From NCBI GenBank assembly GCA_009746045.1, contig RPFO01000667.1, positions 6,677,046 to 6,741,045 of the forward strand: a DNA stretch of 64,000 nt, given 5' to 3'. The position numbers were made by a program, and so were the translations under genes. The notes beneath the pieces were generated by a model. It was not told the origin of the DNA. It did no database searches and worked only from the letters and a program-made list of their open reading frames with translations. Shown here piece after piece: positions 42,779 to 53,790 of this stretch. Each line of letters opens with the position of its first letter. Position 1 is the first letter of the stretch. Source of the stretch: Mesostigma viride. Taxonomy: Eukaryota > Streptophyta > Mesostigmatophyceae > Mesostigmatales > Mesostigmataceae.

Positions 42779-43064
42779 CACAACGGTCCGAGCCGCGCCA
42801 AAATGCAGCCTCGTAAGAAGTACCCGAAAGTGGCGCCCAATGCGAGATTTTGGTGTGCGTGTGCACGAGTCACGGTGACCAAATTCCGGGCGTCAGGCAT
42901 GGCGGCCTGGCAGGCGATGCTGAACGTGTAAAAAGGCTGAAATTTTAATCAGAGCCTCAGAAGATGTTAATATAATGGATCCGCCAATATTTTTTCTCGA
43001 AAAAAAATTGCGGAATCAAACAGTATGTTGCGTCGTTCACAGGTGGGTGCCTGATCGGTGGCAG

Positions 43065-43436
43065 ATTTTCTCTCAACCCCACCTAACCGCGACAAAGAAT
43101 TTCCTGATGAAGTGCACCCTAACATCGGGTTTTTGATCGTAAACGATGCATTTTTTAATTTTAAAGGCCTTGACCGAACGACCTTTTTCATTACCGCTGC
43201 AATTTTGTTGTCCCGAGCTACTGCGTATTTCCTACCAAAGTCGTGGCTGTGTCAGGCTTGGCAGACTCATAGTTCGTATATATTTGCGTTTGCCCCGTTC
43301 GTCATGTTTAATGCAGTCTTTTTTGGCACTAAAGACGCCCACAGCGTCGGGGCTGTTACAAACCTCCCGACATGCACAAACTGCGGGCAGCAGGTGAACG
43401 CCGCAACAAATTTCTGCTGCGGGTGTGAGAATTAAT
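43065..43436 (+). pseudogene. Membrane/zinc-ribbon protein exon, cut by a LINE insertion
   Basis: The exon probably starts after the GTGGCAG at 43058-43064. The frame has two hydrophobic segments (TTFFITAAILLSRATAYFL and SYIFAFAPFVMFNAVFF) and a C-terminal zinc-ribbon half (CTNCGQQ, then CCGC). The stop at 43434-43436 lies in the TTAA tail of the LINE at 43432-44103. Beyond the insert the second target-duplication copy restores the frame: CGCEK then TDLKCKAVMDYQCT and a GTAAGT donor at about 44160. The insertion is thus into a coding exon. Role unknown; family not recognised beyond the zinc ribbon. Confidence 0.65.
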
Positions 43437-44103
43437 TAATTAATTAATAGACACGTGACTGCGTCACGTGAGCATAAGTCCTCAGTGGGAGGGGAACATG
43501 GGATGGAATGGATTGTATAAGCTATCTAGGTCCTAGTTACAGGGGTGTGGGCACCGCGGCCCGAATCGCTATGAATGCCATACTTGGTCACACGCGGAGC
43601 CCCCACAGGCTTGGGGGTGGTCTCCTTTATCACTACTTGCCATCTATCCTTGCGCACCATCTGCCTCCATACTACAGACAAACCAGGAGGCTGCCCGGGT
43701 GTGAGCCCGTCACGTCTAGTGTAGCACATGTCCATGCCGAGTCTATCACGAAAAGTCCACGGGTGGCGGCCCTGCCGCGCGCGGCCGGGGGCACGCCAGG
43801 TGAGGACGTATCGCCCAGGCTGGGCGGGCTTGGTGCCAGCTAGTCTATCTGATGTATCTACCTGATCTGTGCGGGCCAGGTGCCCGGCTAGGCCCAGGCG
43901 CCTGTGCCTAATAATGTGGGAAACATAGGGCAAATCAGCGTACAAATCCTCATTACTAATGTGCAAACCAAAGGGGATGTTAAGGGCCTTGCGCAGCAGC
44001 TTGGTGACGGCGCCGTCGAATCGTTGCTCCAGCTCCTGCATCAGTGTCCACGTCTCGGCGCCGTAGGTCAGGATCGTCAGAATGACGACCTTGAAGAGGT
44101 CAC
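43432..44103 (-). mobile_element. 5'-truncated LINE with RT C-terminal region
   Basis: Flanked by a perfect 13-bp duplication GCGGGTGTGAGAA (43419-43431 and 44104-44116). The (TTAA)n tail is at 43432-43449 on the minus strand. The coding part (about 44100-43526) has LTYGAETWTL and RHRRLGLAGHLART, typical of the region after the reverse transcriptase in non-LTR elements (YGxExW...RRLxWxGHxxR). The 3' UTR carries an inverted CACGTGAC / GTCACGTG pair just before the tail. Confidence 0.93.
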
Positions 44104-44519
44104 GCGGGTGTGAGAAAACAGACCTCAAATGCAAGGCAGTAATGGATTATCAATGCACGGTAAGTCTCACATTCTTATCTTGGGGAAAATTTACTCCTTG
44201 ATGCAGCCTTGACCTGACATGGAGGAATTTTTCACTAGTTCCCCATCTCCGGAGTCTCGTTTTGTCGACAACATCTTCTCTTACGGGAAGTGCGTCATTC
44301 AGCGCGCGACAGTTTGATGGCGAGCCGTCACCTTAAGTATACCAAGTGGTCCAACACAGATTTCCATCGATCGATCAATGTACCCTCATGAATTATTCTG
44401 ATGAATTATTGGCTAACTTGTGCGCATCTGCACGCAACTGACAATACCATTCTGTAGCAAGCTGCATCTCGGCCATCTAGTCAATAAGTTAACAAAAAAA
44501 TTTTGCCGGGCTTATTTTG

Positions 44520-44702
44520 CCGTTATTCGTCTGGCCCGCACAGGTACGTAGACACATCAGATAGACTAGCTGGCACCAAGCCCGCCCAGCCTGGGCGATA
44601 TGTCCTCACCTGGCGTGCCCCAGGCCGCGCGCGGCAGGGCCGCCACCCATGGACTTTTCGTGATGGACTCGGCATGGACATGTGCTACACTAGACGTGTT
44701 TA
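44520..44702 (+). mobile_element. Internal fragment of the same LINE
   Basis: Homologous to 43.72-43.89 kb in the opposite orientation (DTSDRLAGTKPAQPGRYVLT), with no tail, so probably moved by rearrangement and not by retrotransposition. Confidence 0.8.
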
Positions 44703-45436
44703 ACACGTATGGCTATTTAGAATAGCGCCTTAATGATTGAGAATGAATGCGAAAGACCTTTGACTTCCTATGCGTCACAGCGCACGATGGTGGCTTAAGA
44801 ATACTTGTCACACAATACGAATAAGCTCAAACCCGGAAAACCGGTTTCGTATATTACAATGTTACCACACAGATTAAAACACTCAATGCGGGAAGACTTA
44901 CACCCAGTAGGCGAGGGATTCACACTCGAGCCCACAGGAGGATTACACTCCAGGATTAACAATGGTAAATCATCTGTAGAGCAACGTGGTAAATTACGAT
45001 ACAAGGTCCGGATTGCTGGCATAGCTCGTGCCTTGCCTATTTTGTCCCTTCGTCCCCGTTGGTGGCTGCGCCTGGCGCTGCCAACCAGGCATGACGTCAG
45101 GTCCGCGGGGACGGGCTTCTCGAACCGTCTAGAACACATTAAAGACCAGTACGGCTAGAGGCCTCTCCTGAAAAATATCCAAATGTCCGCAGGTACCATC
45201 ATAACGCATGTGCAGGGCCAAGTGCCTGGCTGTCCCGTAACTCCCGTTCAGGCGCTGGGTCTGCCTACGGCGCAAAGGCCAAGTTCGTCAGCAAAACTTC
45301 TACACTTACTTCCACACGGATTGCCTCGGCTGCCAACTATACTATGGCCTCGGCACTGGCGCCGGATTACGGTCGGCGCCGATCGACCGGGACGGATAGT
45401 TTAATACCACAAATGGCATGTTGCATCCGTGCAACA
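44703..45436. other. Intergenic stretch
   Basis: No supported gene. A minus frame at 44795-45139 and a plus frame at 45183-45404 have no recognisable motif. Confidence 0.45.
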
Positions 45437-45738
45437 ACGTGACAGGTTCATATACCCGGGCAGCCTCCTGGTTTGTCTGTAATATGGAGGCAGACGGTAC
45501 GCAAGAATAGATGGCAAGTAGTGATGAAAGAGACCACCCCGCCCAAGTCTGTGGGGGCTCCGCGTGTGACCGCGTACATATGGCATTCATAGCGATTCGG
45601 GCCGCGGTGCCCACAACCCTGTAATTACTAGCTAGGACCTAGATAGCTTACACCATCCATTCCATCCCATGTTCCCCTCCGGGCACTGAGGACTTCTGCT
45701 CACGTGACGCAACGTCACGTGTCTATTAATTAATTAAT
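45437..45738 (+). mobile_element. 5'-truncated LINE, 3' end only
   Basis: Third 3' end of the LINE family, on the plus strand, with the CACGTGAC/GTCACGTG hairpin and a (TTAA)n tail. More diverged than the 43.4-kb copy. Confidence 0.88.
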
Positions 45739-46615
45739 GCATGGAGAATGATTAATTAAAATTTAAAGAACTAATCGCGCGCTCCCGTTGGGGAGTCACA
45801 GTCTCACGGAGCACAATAATACCGAGCTTTTCATCTCTGTATGTTGCACACTGCAGAAGGGGGCCGAGACAGATGTACGTCTTCCCTCATGCCCGGAGGC
45901 AAGCCACAGCTGCCATCGAAACTAATCACGAGGAGAGTCTGGCATAACTGTGGGTGCACTAATGCTGAAATTTGCGTGCCCGGTGACATGGCGGGGGCGT
46001 TGTCTGGCACCATGTTCAAAACATGAAGACTGAAGTGCGCGGGTGGACATGCAAGTGCATAGGCTGAACAACTGAAGGTAGCCGACAATACGTACTGACG
46101 TATGCTGAGCAATACACCCGGTGCACTTCGAAGGCCATGCATGTGGCTAGGGTTTCTCCTTGATATTAGATTGGTTGAATATAGTTCGTTTTCGGCTAGG
46201 AGGCGTGGCCTTTGCATGACGGGCAAGAGGATTTCAGCCGTGGGCAACCAAGCACACATGTCGTCGGGCTAGTCCGGCGAGTGGGCACGTGAACCGGCAC
46301 TCCCGGTCACACACGACACCATAGAGATAGTCAGCTGCACCGCCTCATGTCGGCGAATTAACCCACAGTTCCATCGGAATCGTTTCAGCCGCCGGCACTT
46401 CATCTCCGCCTTTCCTCAACCTCGTTTTCAGGATCATACTCATCGTTCCTGCATTTTCAGTCCTCTTCCACTCAGGTTGTGGCTTTTTGAAAGCCACGAA
46501 TGTACCCGGGGATGGGACGCTTCGGCTGCCTTAATGCCTACAAATTCAATACTGATGTCCCCCCGGCTCTCACCTTCCTCCATCATTCCGCTGACATTGC
46601 ACTCCGTGTCTGTGT
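45739..46615. other. Intergenic stretch
   Basis: No supported gene. Confidence 0.5.
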
Positions 46616-48680
46616 CTTGTTCTTGTTCTTGTTCTAGCTTGTTCTAGCTTGTTCTTGTTCTTGTTCTTGTTCTAGCTTGTTCTAGCTTGTTCTTGTTCTT
46701 GTTCTTGTTCTTGTTCTTGTTCTTGTTCTTGTTCTTGTTCTTGTTCTTGTTCTTGTTCTTGTTCTTGTTCTTGTTCTTGTTCTTGTTCTTGTTCTTGTTC
46801 TTGTTCTTGTTCTTGTTCTTGTTCTTGTTCTTGTTCTTGTTCTTGTTCTTGTTCTTGTTCTTGTTCTTGTTCTTGTTCTTGTTCTTGTTCTTGTTCTTGT
46901 TCTTGTTCTTGTTCTTGTTCTTGTTCTTGTTCTTGTTCTTGTTCTTGTTCTTGTTCTTGTTCTTGTTCTTGTTCTTGTTCTTGTTCTTGTTCTTGTTCTT
47001 GTTCTTGTTCTTGTTCTTGTTCTTGTTCTTGTTCTTGTTCTTGTTCTTGTTCTTGTTCTTGTTCTTGTTCTTGTTCTTGTTCTTGTTCTTGTTCTTGTTC
47101 TTGTTCTTGTTCTTGTTCTTGTTCTTGTTCTTGTTCTTGTTCTTGTTCTTGTTCTTGTTCTTGTTCTTGTTCTTGTTCTTGTTCTTGTTCTTGTTCTTGT
47201 TCTTGTTCTTGTTCTTGTTCTTGTTCTTGTTCTTGTTCTTGTTCTTGTTCTTGTTCTTGTTCTTGTTCTTGTTCTTGTTCTTGTTCTTGTTCTTGTTCTT
47301 GTTCTTGTTCTTGTTCTTGTTCTTGTTCTTGTTCTTGTTCTTGTTCTTGTTCTTGTTCTTGTTCTTGTTCTTGTTCTTGTTCTTGTTCTTGTTCTTGTTC
47401 TTGTTCTTGTTCTTGTTCTTGTTCTTGTTCTTGTTCTTGTTCTTGTTCTTGTTCTTGTTCTTGTTCTTGTTCTTGTTCTTGTTCTTGTTCTTGTTCTTGT
47501 TCTTGTTCTTGTTCTTGTTCTTGTTCTTGTTCTTGTTCTTGTTCTTGTTCTTGTTCTTGTTCTTGTTCTTGTTCTTGTTCTTGTTCTTGTTCTTGTTCTT
47601 GTTCTTGTTCTTGTTCTTGTTCTTGTTCTTGTTCTTGTTCTTGTTCTTGTTCTTGTTCTTGTTCTTGTTCTTGTTCTTGTTCTTGTTCTTGTTCTTGTTC
47701 TTGTTCTTGTTCTTGTTCTTGTTCTTGTTCTTGTTCTTGTTCTTGTTCTTGTTCTTGTTCTTGTTCTTGTTCTTGTTCTTGTTCTTGTTCTTGTTCTTGT
47801 TCTTGTTCTTGTTCTTGTTCTTGTTCTTGTTCTTGTTCTTGTTCTTGTTCTTGTTCTTGTTCTTGTTCTTGTTCTTGTTCTTGTTCTTGTTCTTGTTCTT
47901 GTTCTTGTTCTTGTTCTTGTTCTTGTTCTTGTTCTTGTTCTTGTTCTTGTTCTTGTTCTTGTTCTTGTTCTTGTTCTTGTTCTTGTTCTTGTTCTTGTTC
48001 TTGTTCTTGTTCTTGTTCTTGTTCTTGTTCTTGTTCTTGTTCTTGTTCTTGTTCTTGTTCTTGTTCTTGTTCTTGTTCTTGTTCTTGTTCTTGTTCTTGT
48101 TCTTGTTCTTGTTCTTGTTCTTGTTCTTGTTCTTGTTCTTGTTCTTGTTCTTGTTCTTGTTCTTGTTCTTGTTCTTGTTCTTGTTCTTGTTCTTGTTCTT
48201 GTTCTTGTTCTTGTTCTTGTTCTTGTTCTTGTTCTTGTTCTTGTTCTTGTTCTTGTTCTTGTTCTTGTTCTTGTTCTTGTTCTTGTTCTTGTTCTTGTTC
48301 TTGTTCTTGTTCTTGTTCTTGTTCTTGTTCTTGTTCTTGTTCTTGTTCTTGTTCTTGTTCTTGTTCTTGTTCTTGTTCTTGTTCTTGTTCTTGTTCTTGT
48401 TCTTGTTCTTGTTCTTGTTCTTGTTCTTGTTCTTGTTCTTGTTCTTGTTCTTGTTCTTGTTCTTGTTCTTGTTCTTGTTCTTGTTCTTGTTCTTGTTCTT
48501 GTTCTTGTTCTTGTTCTTGTTCTTGTTCTTGTTCTTGTTCTTGTTCTTGTTCTTGTTCTTGTTCTTGTTCTTGTTCTTGTTCTTGTTCTTGTTCTTGTTC
48601 TTGTTCTTGTTCTTGTTCTTGTTCTTGTTCTTGTTCTTGTTCTTGTTCTTGTTCTTGTTCTTGTTCTTGTTTGTTTTGCT
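46616..48680. repeat. (TTCTTG)n hexanucleotide array, about 2 kb
   Basis: After a start with TTCTAGCTTG interruptions (46616-46686), about 330 units run without a visible interruption to about 48670. The alternating Phe-Leu frame and its Arg-Thr antisense are artefacts. Confidence 0.98.
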
Positions 48681-50200
48681 GTTCTTGTCATTTTTCTTTT
48701 TCTGTTACTGAGGGAGCTAGGCTGGGCTGCGCGCAGTGTGTGCTACTCTCGTGTTTTTTCTGTGGGCACTTGAGAGACTACTAAGGCAAGGATAGGGCCC
48801 CCCACACGGCAATATCAGCCTTTGCTTTTGTTTACCCTCCCATATCTCTTTACAAACGCCAAAAAACACAAAGCTGGCAGGAGCACGGTGACTCATCTGG
48901 AACATGACTGAAGGGAAATCTTTTCGTTACAGGAAAGAGGTGTCAAGTATGACAATTGGCAGGCCCCCCCACCGGGAATACCCATGTTCCGAGTCCTTTC
49001 AGCTGTGTTGTTAGCCACATCCTGCCCGGCCCGGGGAGATGCATCATGGACCACCGGCCGCTATCGCGTAACGGATGTTACGCAGTGAACATTGACTTAC
49101 CTCAAGATGCTCCGCTCTGGTTCTGTTTGATGTCTTAGCTCTCAGTGCCTCTGAATCAACATGAAACACCTTATGACTTTCTGGCATGCTCTTACCCTCC
49201 ACACAATTATACGGCAATCAAGTGGCATTGATTTCCGGAAGTACACTGCTATTTCTCGGCAGTTCCTCTCTCGTTTCTCCTCAAAGGAATGGCGGAAGCG
49301 TCGTTGCATCAACACGCGCCATAACCAATGATCACTGCCAGGATGACCATACTCTACGTTGCCTGACCGGCGCCTGCAGCGCAAGCATTTGTCGCTTACC
49401 AACTCCACTCGCCCACATCCCGAAAGCACCCGTCGCGTCATTTATGCCATTTACAACCGCAGGTACCCTCAACGTATCTACGTACGTCGGCCGGCCAGAC
49501 GCAACGGGATGCCTTGACGCGTTTTCAGGAACACATGTGGAACGAGTCACCGAGCGGGGGGGCAGTCCTGTGGCGGGACGATTGGATGGGAACTAATATC
49601 TTTGTCTGTGGTTCCGCTTACAGCACAGTCTGTAGATAGCAGCTGATGTGAACATGCAGAAAACTTAGGACCGCTCCGGGCGGCACGCCGCCTTCATATT
49701 GGCCGCCCTGCCGCCAACGACGACACCCCCCTACATGGCGCCATGGCCCAATACGGGTGGTGGGAATGGCGGATCGTACCCTTGGAACATGTCCCCGGCA
49801 CCTTTACCGGCGCAGCTTTCCGCAAAGCCGCAGGGCATCGGGAAACTTTTTGGAAACGAATTTCACATGCATTTCTGCCCCACGGTTTTTGCATTGAAGG
49901 CAAGAGCTTCAAAGCTCGGTCTCGCCGCCGCCCGCCTCCCCCCCGTCCCCGCCCTCTTATTCTGATTATGTACGCCCTCTTATGTTCATCCGTGACTGGC
50001 GTCTGAAGCATTATCTCCACCCACTGATATCGCCCATGTTATCCCCACAGCATCGCCCCTGCCCCTAGCTCCACCTTCCACACATGTGTCCCCCGCTCCT
50101 TCTCTTTACTCCACCAGTCTCCGCTGCCTACGTCACATGTCTCGGCTTATGCAACGTGGCAACTTTCATGCATCCTATCTCGAAGCCTGGAGCTTGAAGA
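48681..50200. other. Intergenic stretch
   Basis: No supported gene. Short frames on both strands lack motifs. Confidence 0.5.
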
Positions 50201-52480
50201 AGCTTACCAGCTTACACATTGCCGTCGGGTCGTGCTCCCCAGCTGATCTGCAAGTCCCCCGCTTCCATGCCACTAGTCTGCGAGGCCTTCTCTCACGTAT
50301 CATCCGGCACCGTGTCAATGCCGGAATGCAGATGCACTGCGTACGCGTCGTTTACTGATCTCCCCTTTCATTCATGCTGCGATGCATGGATGAGCTGTGT
50401 TTGCCCCACATTCTGCATTTGCAGCAAGTGCAGGCTGCGATGCCGCTCGAGGTGCGCAACACTTTCGGCACTCCCATTGCCGCCTGGCATTACTCTCCCA
50501 TGCACCTTGGGACGAATGGTTTTCAGCAACGGGAAGGTCAGCCGCGGTACAACGCCCATGCACCGAGCGGGCCACTCATCTCGGGCAGGGCCCTGCCCCT
50601 GCCAACAACAACGGTATTTCAAGCACCTTGATCCCACCTCACAGCACGTCATGACCGCTGACCTCAGCATCCTGCCGAGCCACACACTTGTAGACCTTTT
50701 TGCCAAAGGCACCAAGTTTCGGCCGTGGGTCCAGCGCACGTGTGCCATAGAGGTGAATACATTGCTCTCAACATCACTGCGCAAATTCTGCAATGCCGTT
50801 TGCACGGACCTACACGGCTAGTTGCTCCCCTTCAGCCATTGATGGACCCGTGGTTTAGCGCCGTCATTCACGAATGCAATGCACGTCTCACAAGGCTTGA
50901 TTACCGTCTCCGGCAGGTCCACCGCACCACCTGGCTCTTAACACCACAGATAAAGCACTTCTTGACCACTTCAAGCAGCCTGGACTTTATCATCACGTGT
51001 GTTGACAAGAGTGCCAACAACTTTTCTTTTATCTGCAAGAAGCACTACCTTGCTACTACTTTGCAACACGAGTTGGCGTCCAGCCCTACCCATATGTTCA
51101 GCGTGCACAGTACGTCCACAGCCAGTATCACTGCACTGCTCATCGGGCTTTTCTGCACACCCAATAGATTGTTGCTTGGGCATTCCTTCAGCGGCAGCGA
51201 CGCGCCACCGCCACTACGTTCCCATATCTGTATCTCCCTAGCTCTGAAGCTGCACAAAACTCCTGTTGCTTTGCGCACCATTGCTGCGTCGCATTCCGCC
51301 CCACTGATGCCTCTATCGAAACTCATCTGCCATGCTTTGAATGCTCTTCTCCCCGAAGCCAATGCATTATGTGTGGAGGTGCTGTCGAATGCCGGGTATG
51401 AATGCGCTGGTAGTTGGATCGTCATAGACTCAGCCCAAGTACGCCTACGCCTTGCCGCCCTTAGCCGTTCTAAGACAGCAGCAGAGAAGCGTATACCTAT
51501 GCCCATAGCCACCTATGATTTCACCACTCTATATACCGCACTAGATTTGCACGATTTGAAAGCTCGTTTATATAGCCTCCTTACTTGTCTGTATGCACGT
51601 AGGCCTCACGGGCGCAACCACCTGCACGTGCGTGTTTCTCAGACCAAGCCCACGGCAACGTGGCTCTCAGGGATTGCGGCAGGTGCTATCGTGCGGGATG
51701 CTTATTATAATTATACTATCACGAAGGCTGACCTTGTTCATTGGATCTCCTATCTTGTTGATAACATGCACCTTCATTTGTTTTTAGGGCACTGTATACC
51801 AACAAGCTATCGGCATCCCCATGGGCACTAACTGTGCCGGGCTCCTTGCAAACCTCTATCTATACACTATGAGATTGCATTCATGGAGAATCTCATTGCC
51901 TCAAATGATGATGTTCTCATCAGGCGTTTTATCCACACATGTCGATACATTGATGATGTCATTGCTTTCGACAACCCTGATTTCGCAACCCATTTGTATA
52001 TCACAGCTGGTCTGCCTGGCATCTACCCGCAAGCGTCCCTCACGTTAAAGCTCACGTCGGAGGAATCATACTAGTTGCAACTACCTCGATCTTAACATTA
52101 CCCATCACAAGAAGGGCTGGCGTAGGGCTGTCTATGATAAGCGCAAGGATCCTAAATATCAGCAAATTATTCCTTTTATTCGCTACCCCGATATTCACAG
52201 TCTCCTTTCCCATACAGCAAAATATGGTGTTGTTCTTAGTTGAGTTGCATCGTTTTTCCCGTAGACCTTTGTTCTTATCGTGTCGATTTCATCACGACTC
52301 TTGTTGAACTCTTGCATAGTTTGTTGGTCAAAGACTATGAACGAGACATTATGCTCTGTCAAGTCCGGTGTTTTTTGCAACGTCACCCACATCTGTTCGA
52401 TGCTGCCCCTTGGCACAAGCTCTACAAACAGGTCGTGGACCGGCTGGATCGCGTAGTATCTCCGCACATCTGAACCCTGT
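50201..52480 (+). pseudogene. Decayed Penelope-like reverse transcriptase
   Basis: Recognisable segments in order: DLSILPSHTLVDLFAKGTKF (about 50660); FIITCVDKSANNFSFICKKH (about 50985); MPIATYDFTTLYTALDLHDL (about 51500); GIPMGTNCAGLLANLYLY (about 51815); RYIDDVIAFDNPDF (about 51943); and NYLDLNITHHKKGW with YDKRKDPKYQ (about 52080). These are the order and spacing of a Penelope-like RT, with the YxDD box intact as YIDD. Frame changes occur at about 51790, about 51870 and about 52070, so it is not functional as it stands. I found no GIY-YIG endonuclease downstream. Its boundaries are uncertain. Confidence 0.8.
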
Positions 52481-53110
52481 GATGCCAGCTCTCCTTTGCG
52501 GACGTTCCAAGCTTGGCACTTGATTCGTTGTCCACATCGTCGCGTCGCTGCAGCAACACGATGTTTTCTGGCATACGCGGGCTTTTGGTTCCCGCCGCTC
52601 ATTTGAAAGTGCTGTCCTCCGGATTTTTGCCTTTGCACCGTGTGCAGTTCTTGGACGTTTGGAATCATGGCATAGCTAACGTAATGACTGACTAGCTAGA
52701 CCTTTTCAGTGGTTTTCCATTGGCGGGTATTTCCTCGTAAATGGTGGGAGAGCGATCGCAGCAATGGTGCTCACCACTAGACACTCCCGGCCAGTTAGGC
52801 TCGAAACACACGCCCTGATCAAGCAAGCTGTTTCCGGCCCCACCGTCTAGGTCATCTAGTCGCTCTACACGTAAAGCCAGCCATAATTTCAATGCACAAG
52901 GCTACACATTTCGATCTCCATTCATAAATTCATCATCATGAACGACTCGAAAACGCGGACAAGATCTCGGCAGGCTCGAGCTACCATGGTCCAGATTCTC
53001 CCGATTTCTGGCCTGCGCTGGTTCTCTCTTTGATACTGCAATCCGTCAACATTAATTACGCGGCAACCCTATCTGAACCTGCTTCTATAGACATCATGGA
53101 TCCTGTGATG
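52481..53110. other. Intergenic stretch
   Basis: No supported gene. Confidence 0.5.
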
Positions 53111-53340
53111 TCACGAGGGTGGAACCCATAGCGGCTTTAGGTCCCCGCCCTGCCAGTGGACTTTGGGCTTCTCGGGGGATGGCTTGTGGCAGATGAAGGT
53201 GGGCCACAGCTTGCGACGCTGCTGTTGCTGCGCAGGAGTCAGGTCACAAGTTGTCCAGCGACCATGGGGTGGAGTGCAGAGTCTTGCGTTGCAAAAGGAA
53301 GCGCATCTTACCCTCTGGGGAGTCAAAGGTGAGCAGTGTG
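53111..53340 (-). pseudogene. ORF1 C-terminal fragment
   Basis: The minus frame has CDLTPAQQQQRRKLWPTF and KPKVHWQGGDL, matching the C-terminal block of the ORF1-only retroposons but strongly diverged. No tail or duplication was found. Confidence 0.75.
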
Positions 53341-53790
53341 CTGGCAGGGGAACGTTCCGGAGAATGATAACCCCAGATTGTTGAGCCAGAGGAAGCTAGC
53401 TATCCCCACTGACCATGCGCTTCTCCGCTAAGTTGCCAAATGCTGCTCAGAAGAAGAAAGCGCACTAGACTCAGTTTGACGTTCCCAGCTATCGCCACCC
53501 CCGTATCAGAAAGCCGGCAGTAGCTACTAGTTAGACAGCGACTCATTGCTGTTTCCTTGATGACATCAATGAAGGCACATGACATGCTCGACAAACTCTG
53601 TGTCCAGATTGGTGACGAATATACATGAACGCCATAGACAAAAGTGGGTTGATGGTGAGAAGAATATATACTTGGTGCATTATGCACCAAATAAAATGTC
53701 GGCCGAAACACAAGAAATGCAAATTCAGCCCGTGCCTGCTAGCGGTGTGCAATGCATCCATGGCAACCTGGCCAGCAGTCTGCCGCATGC
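53341..53790. other. Intergenic stretch downstream of the RAP gene
   Basis: No supported gene. Confidence 0.5.

Noticed and set aside
44795-45139. Minus-strand 114-residue frame
   Set aside because: No recognisable motif and no conserved neighbour.
46682-48711. 670-residue Phe-Leu or Arg-Thr frames
   Set aside because: Artefact of (TTCTTG)n.
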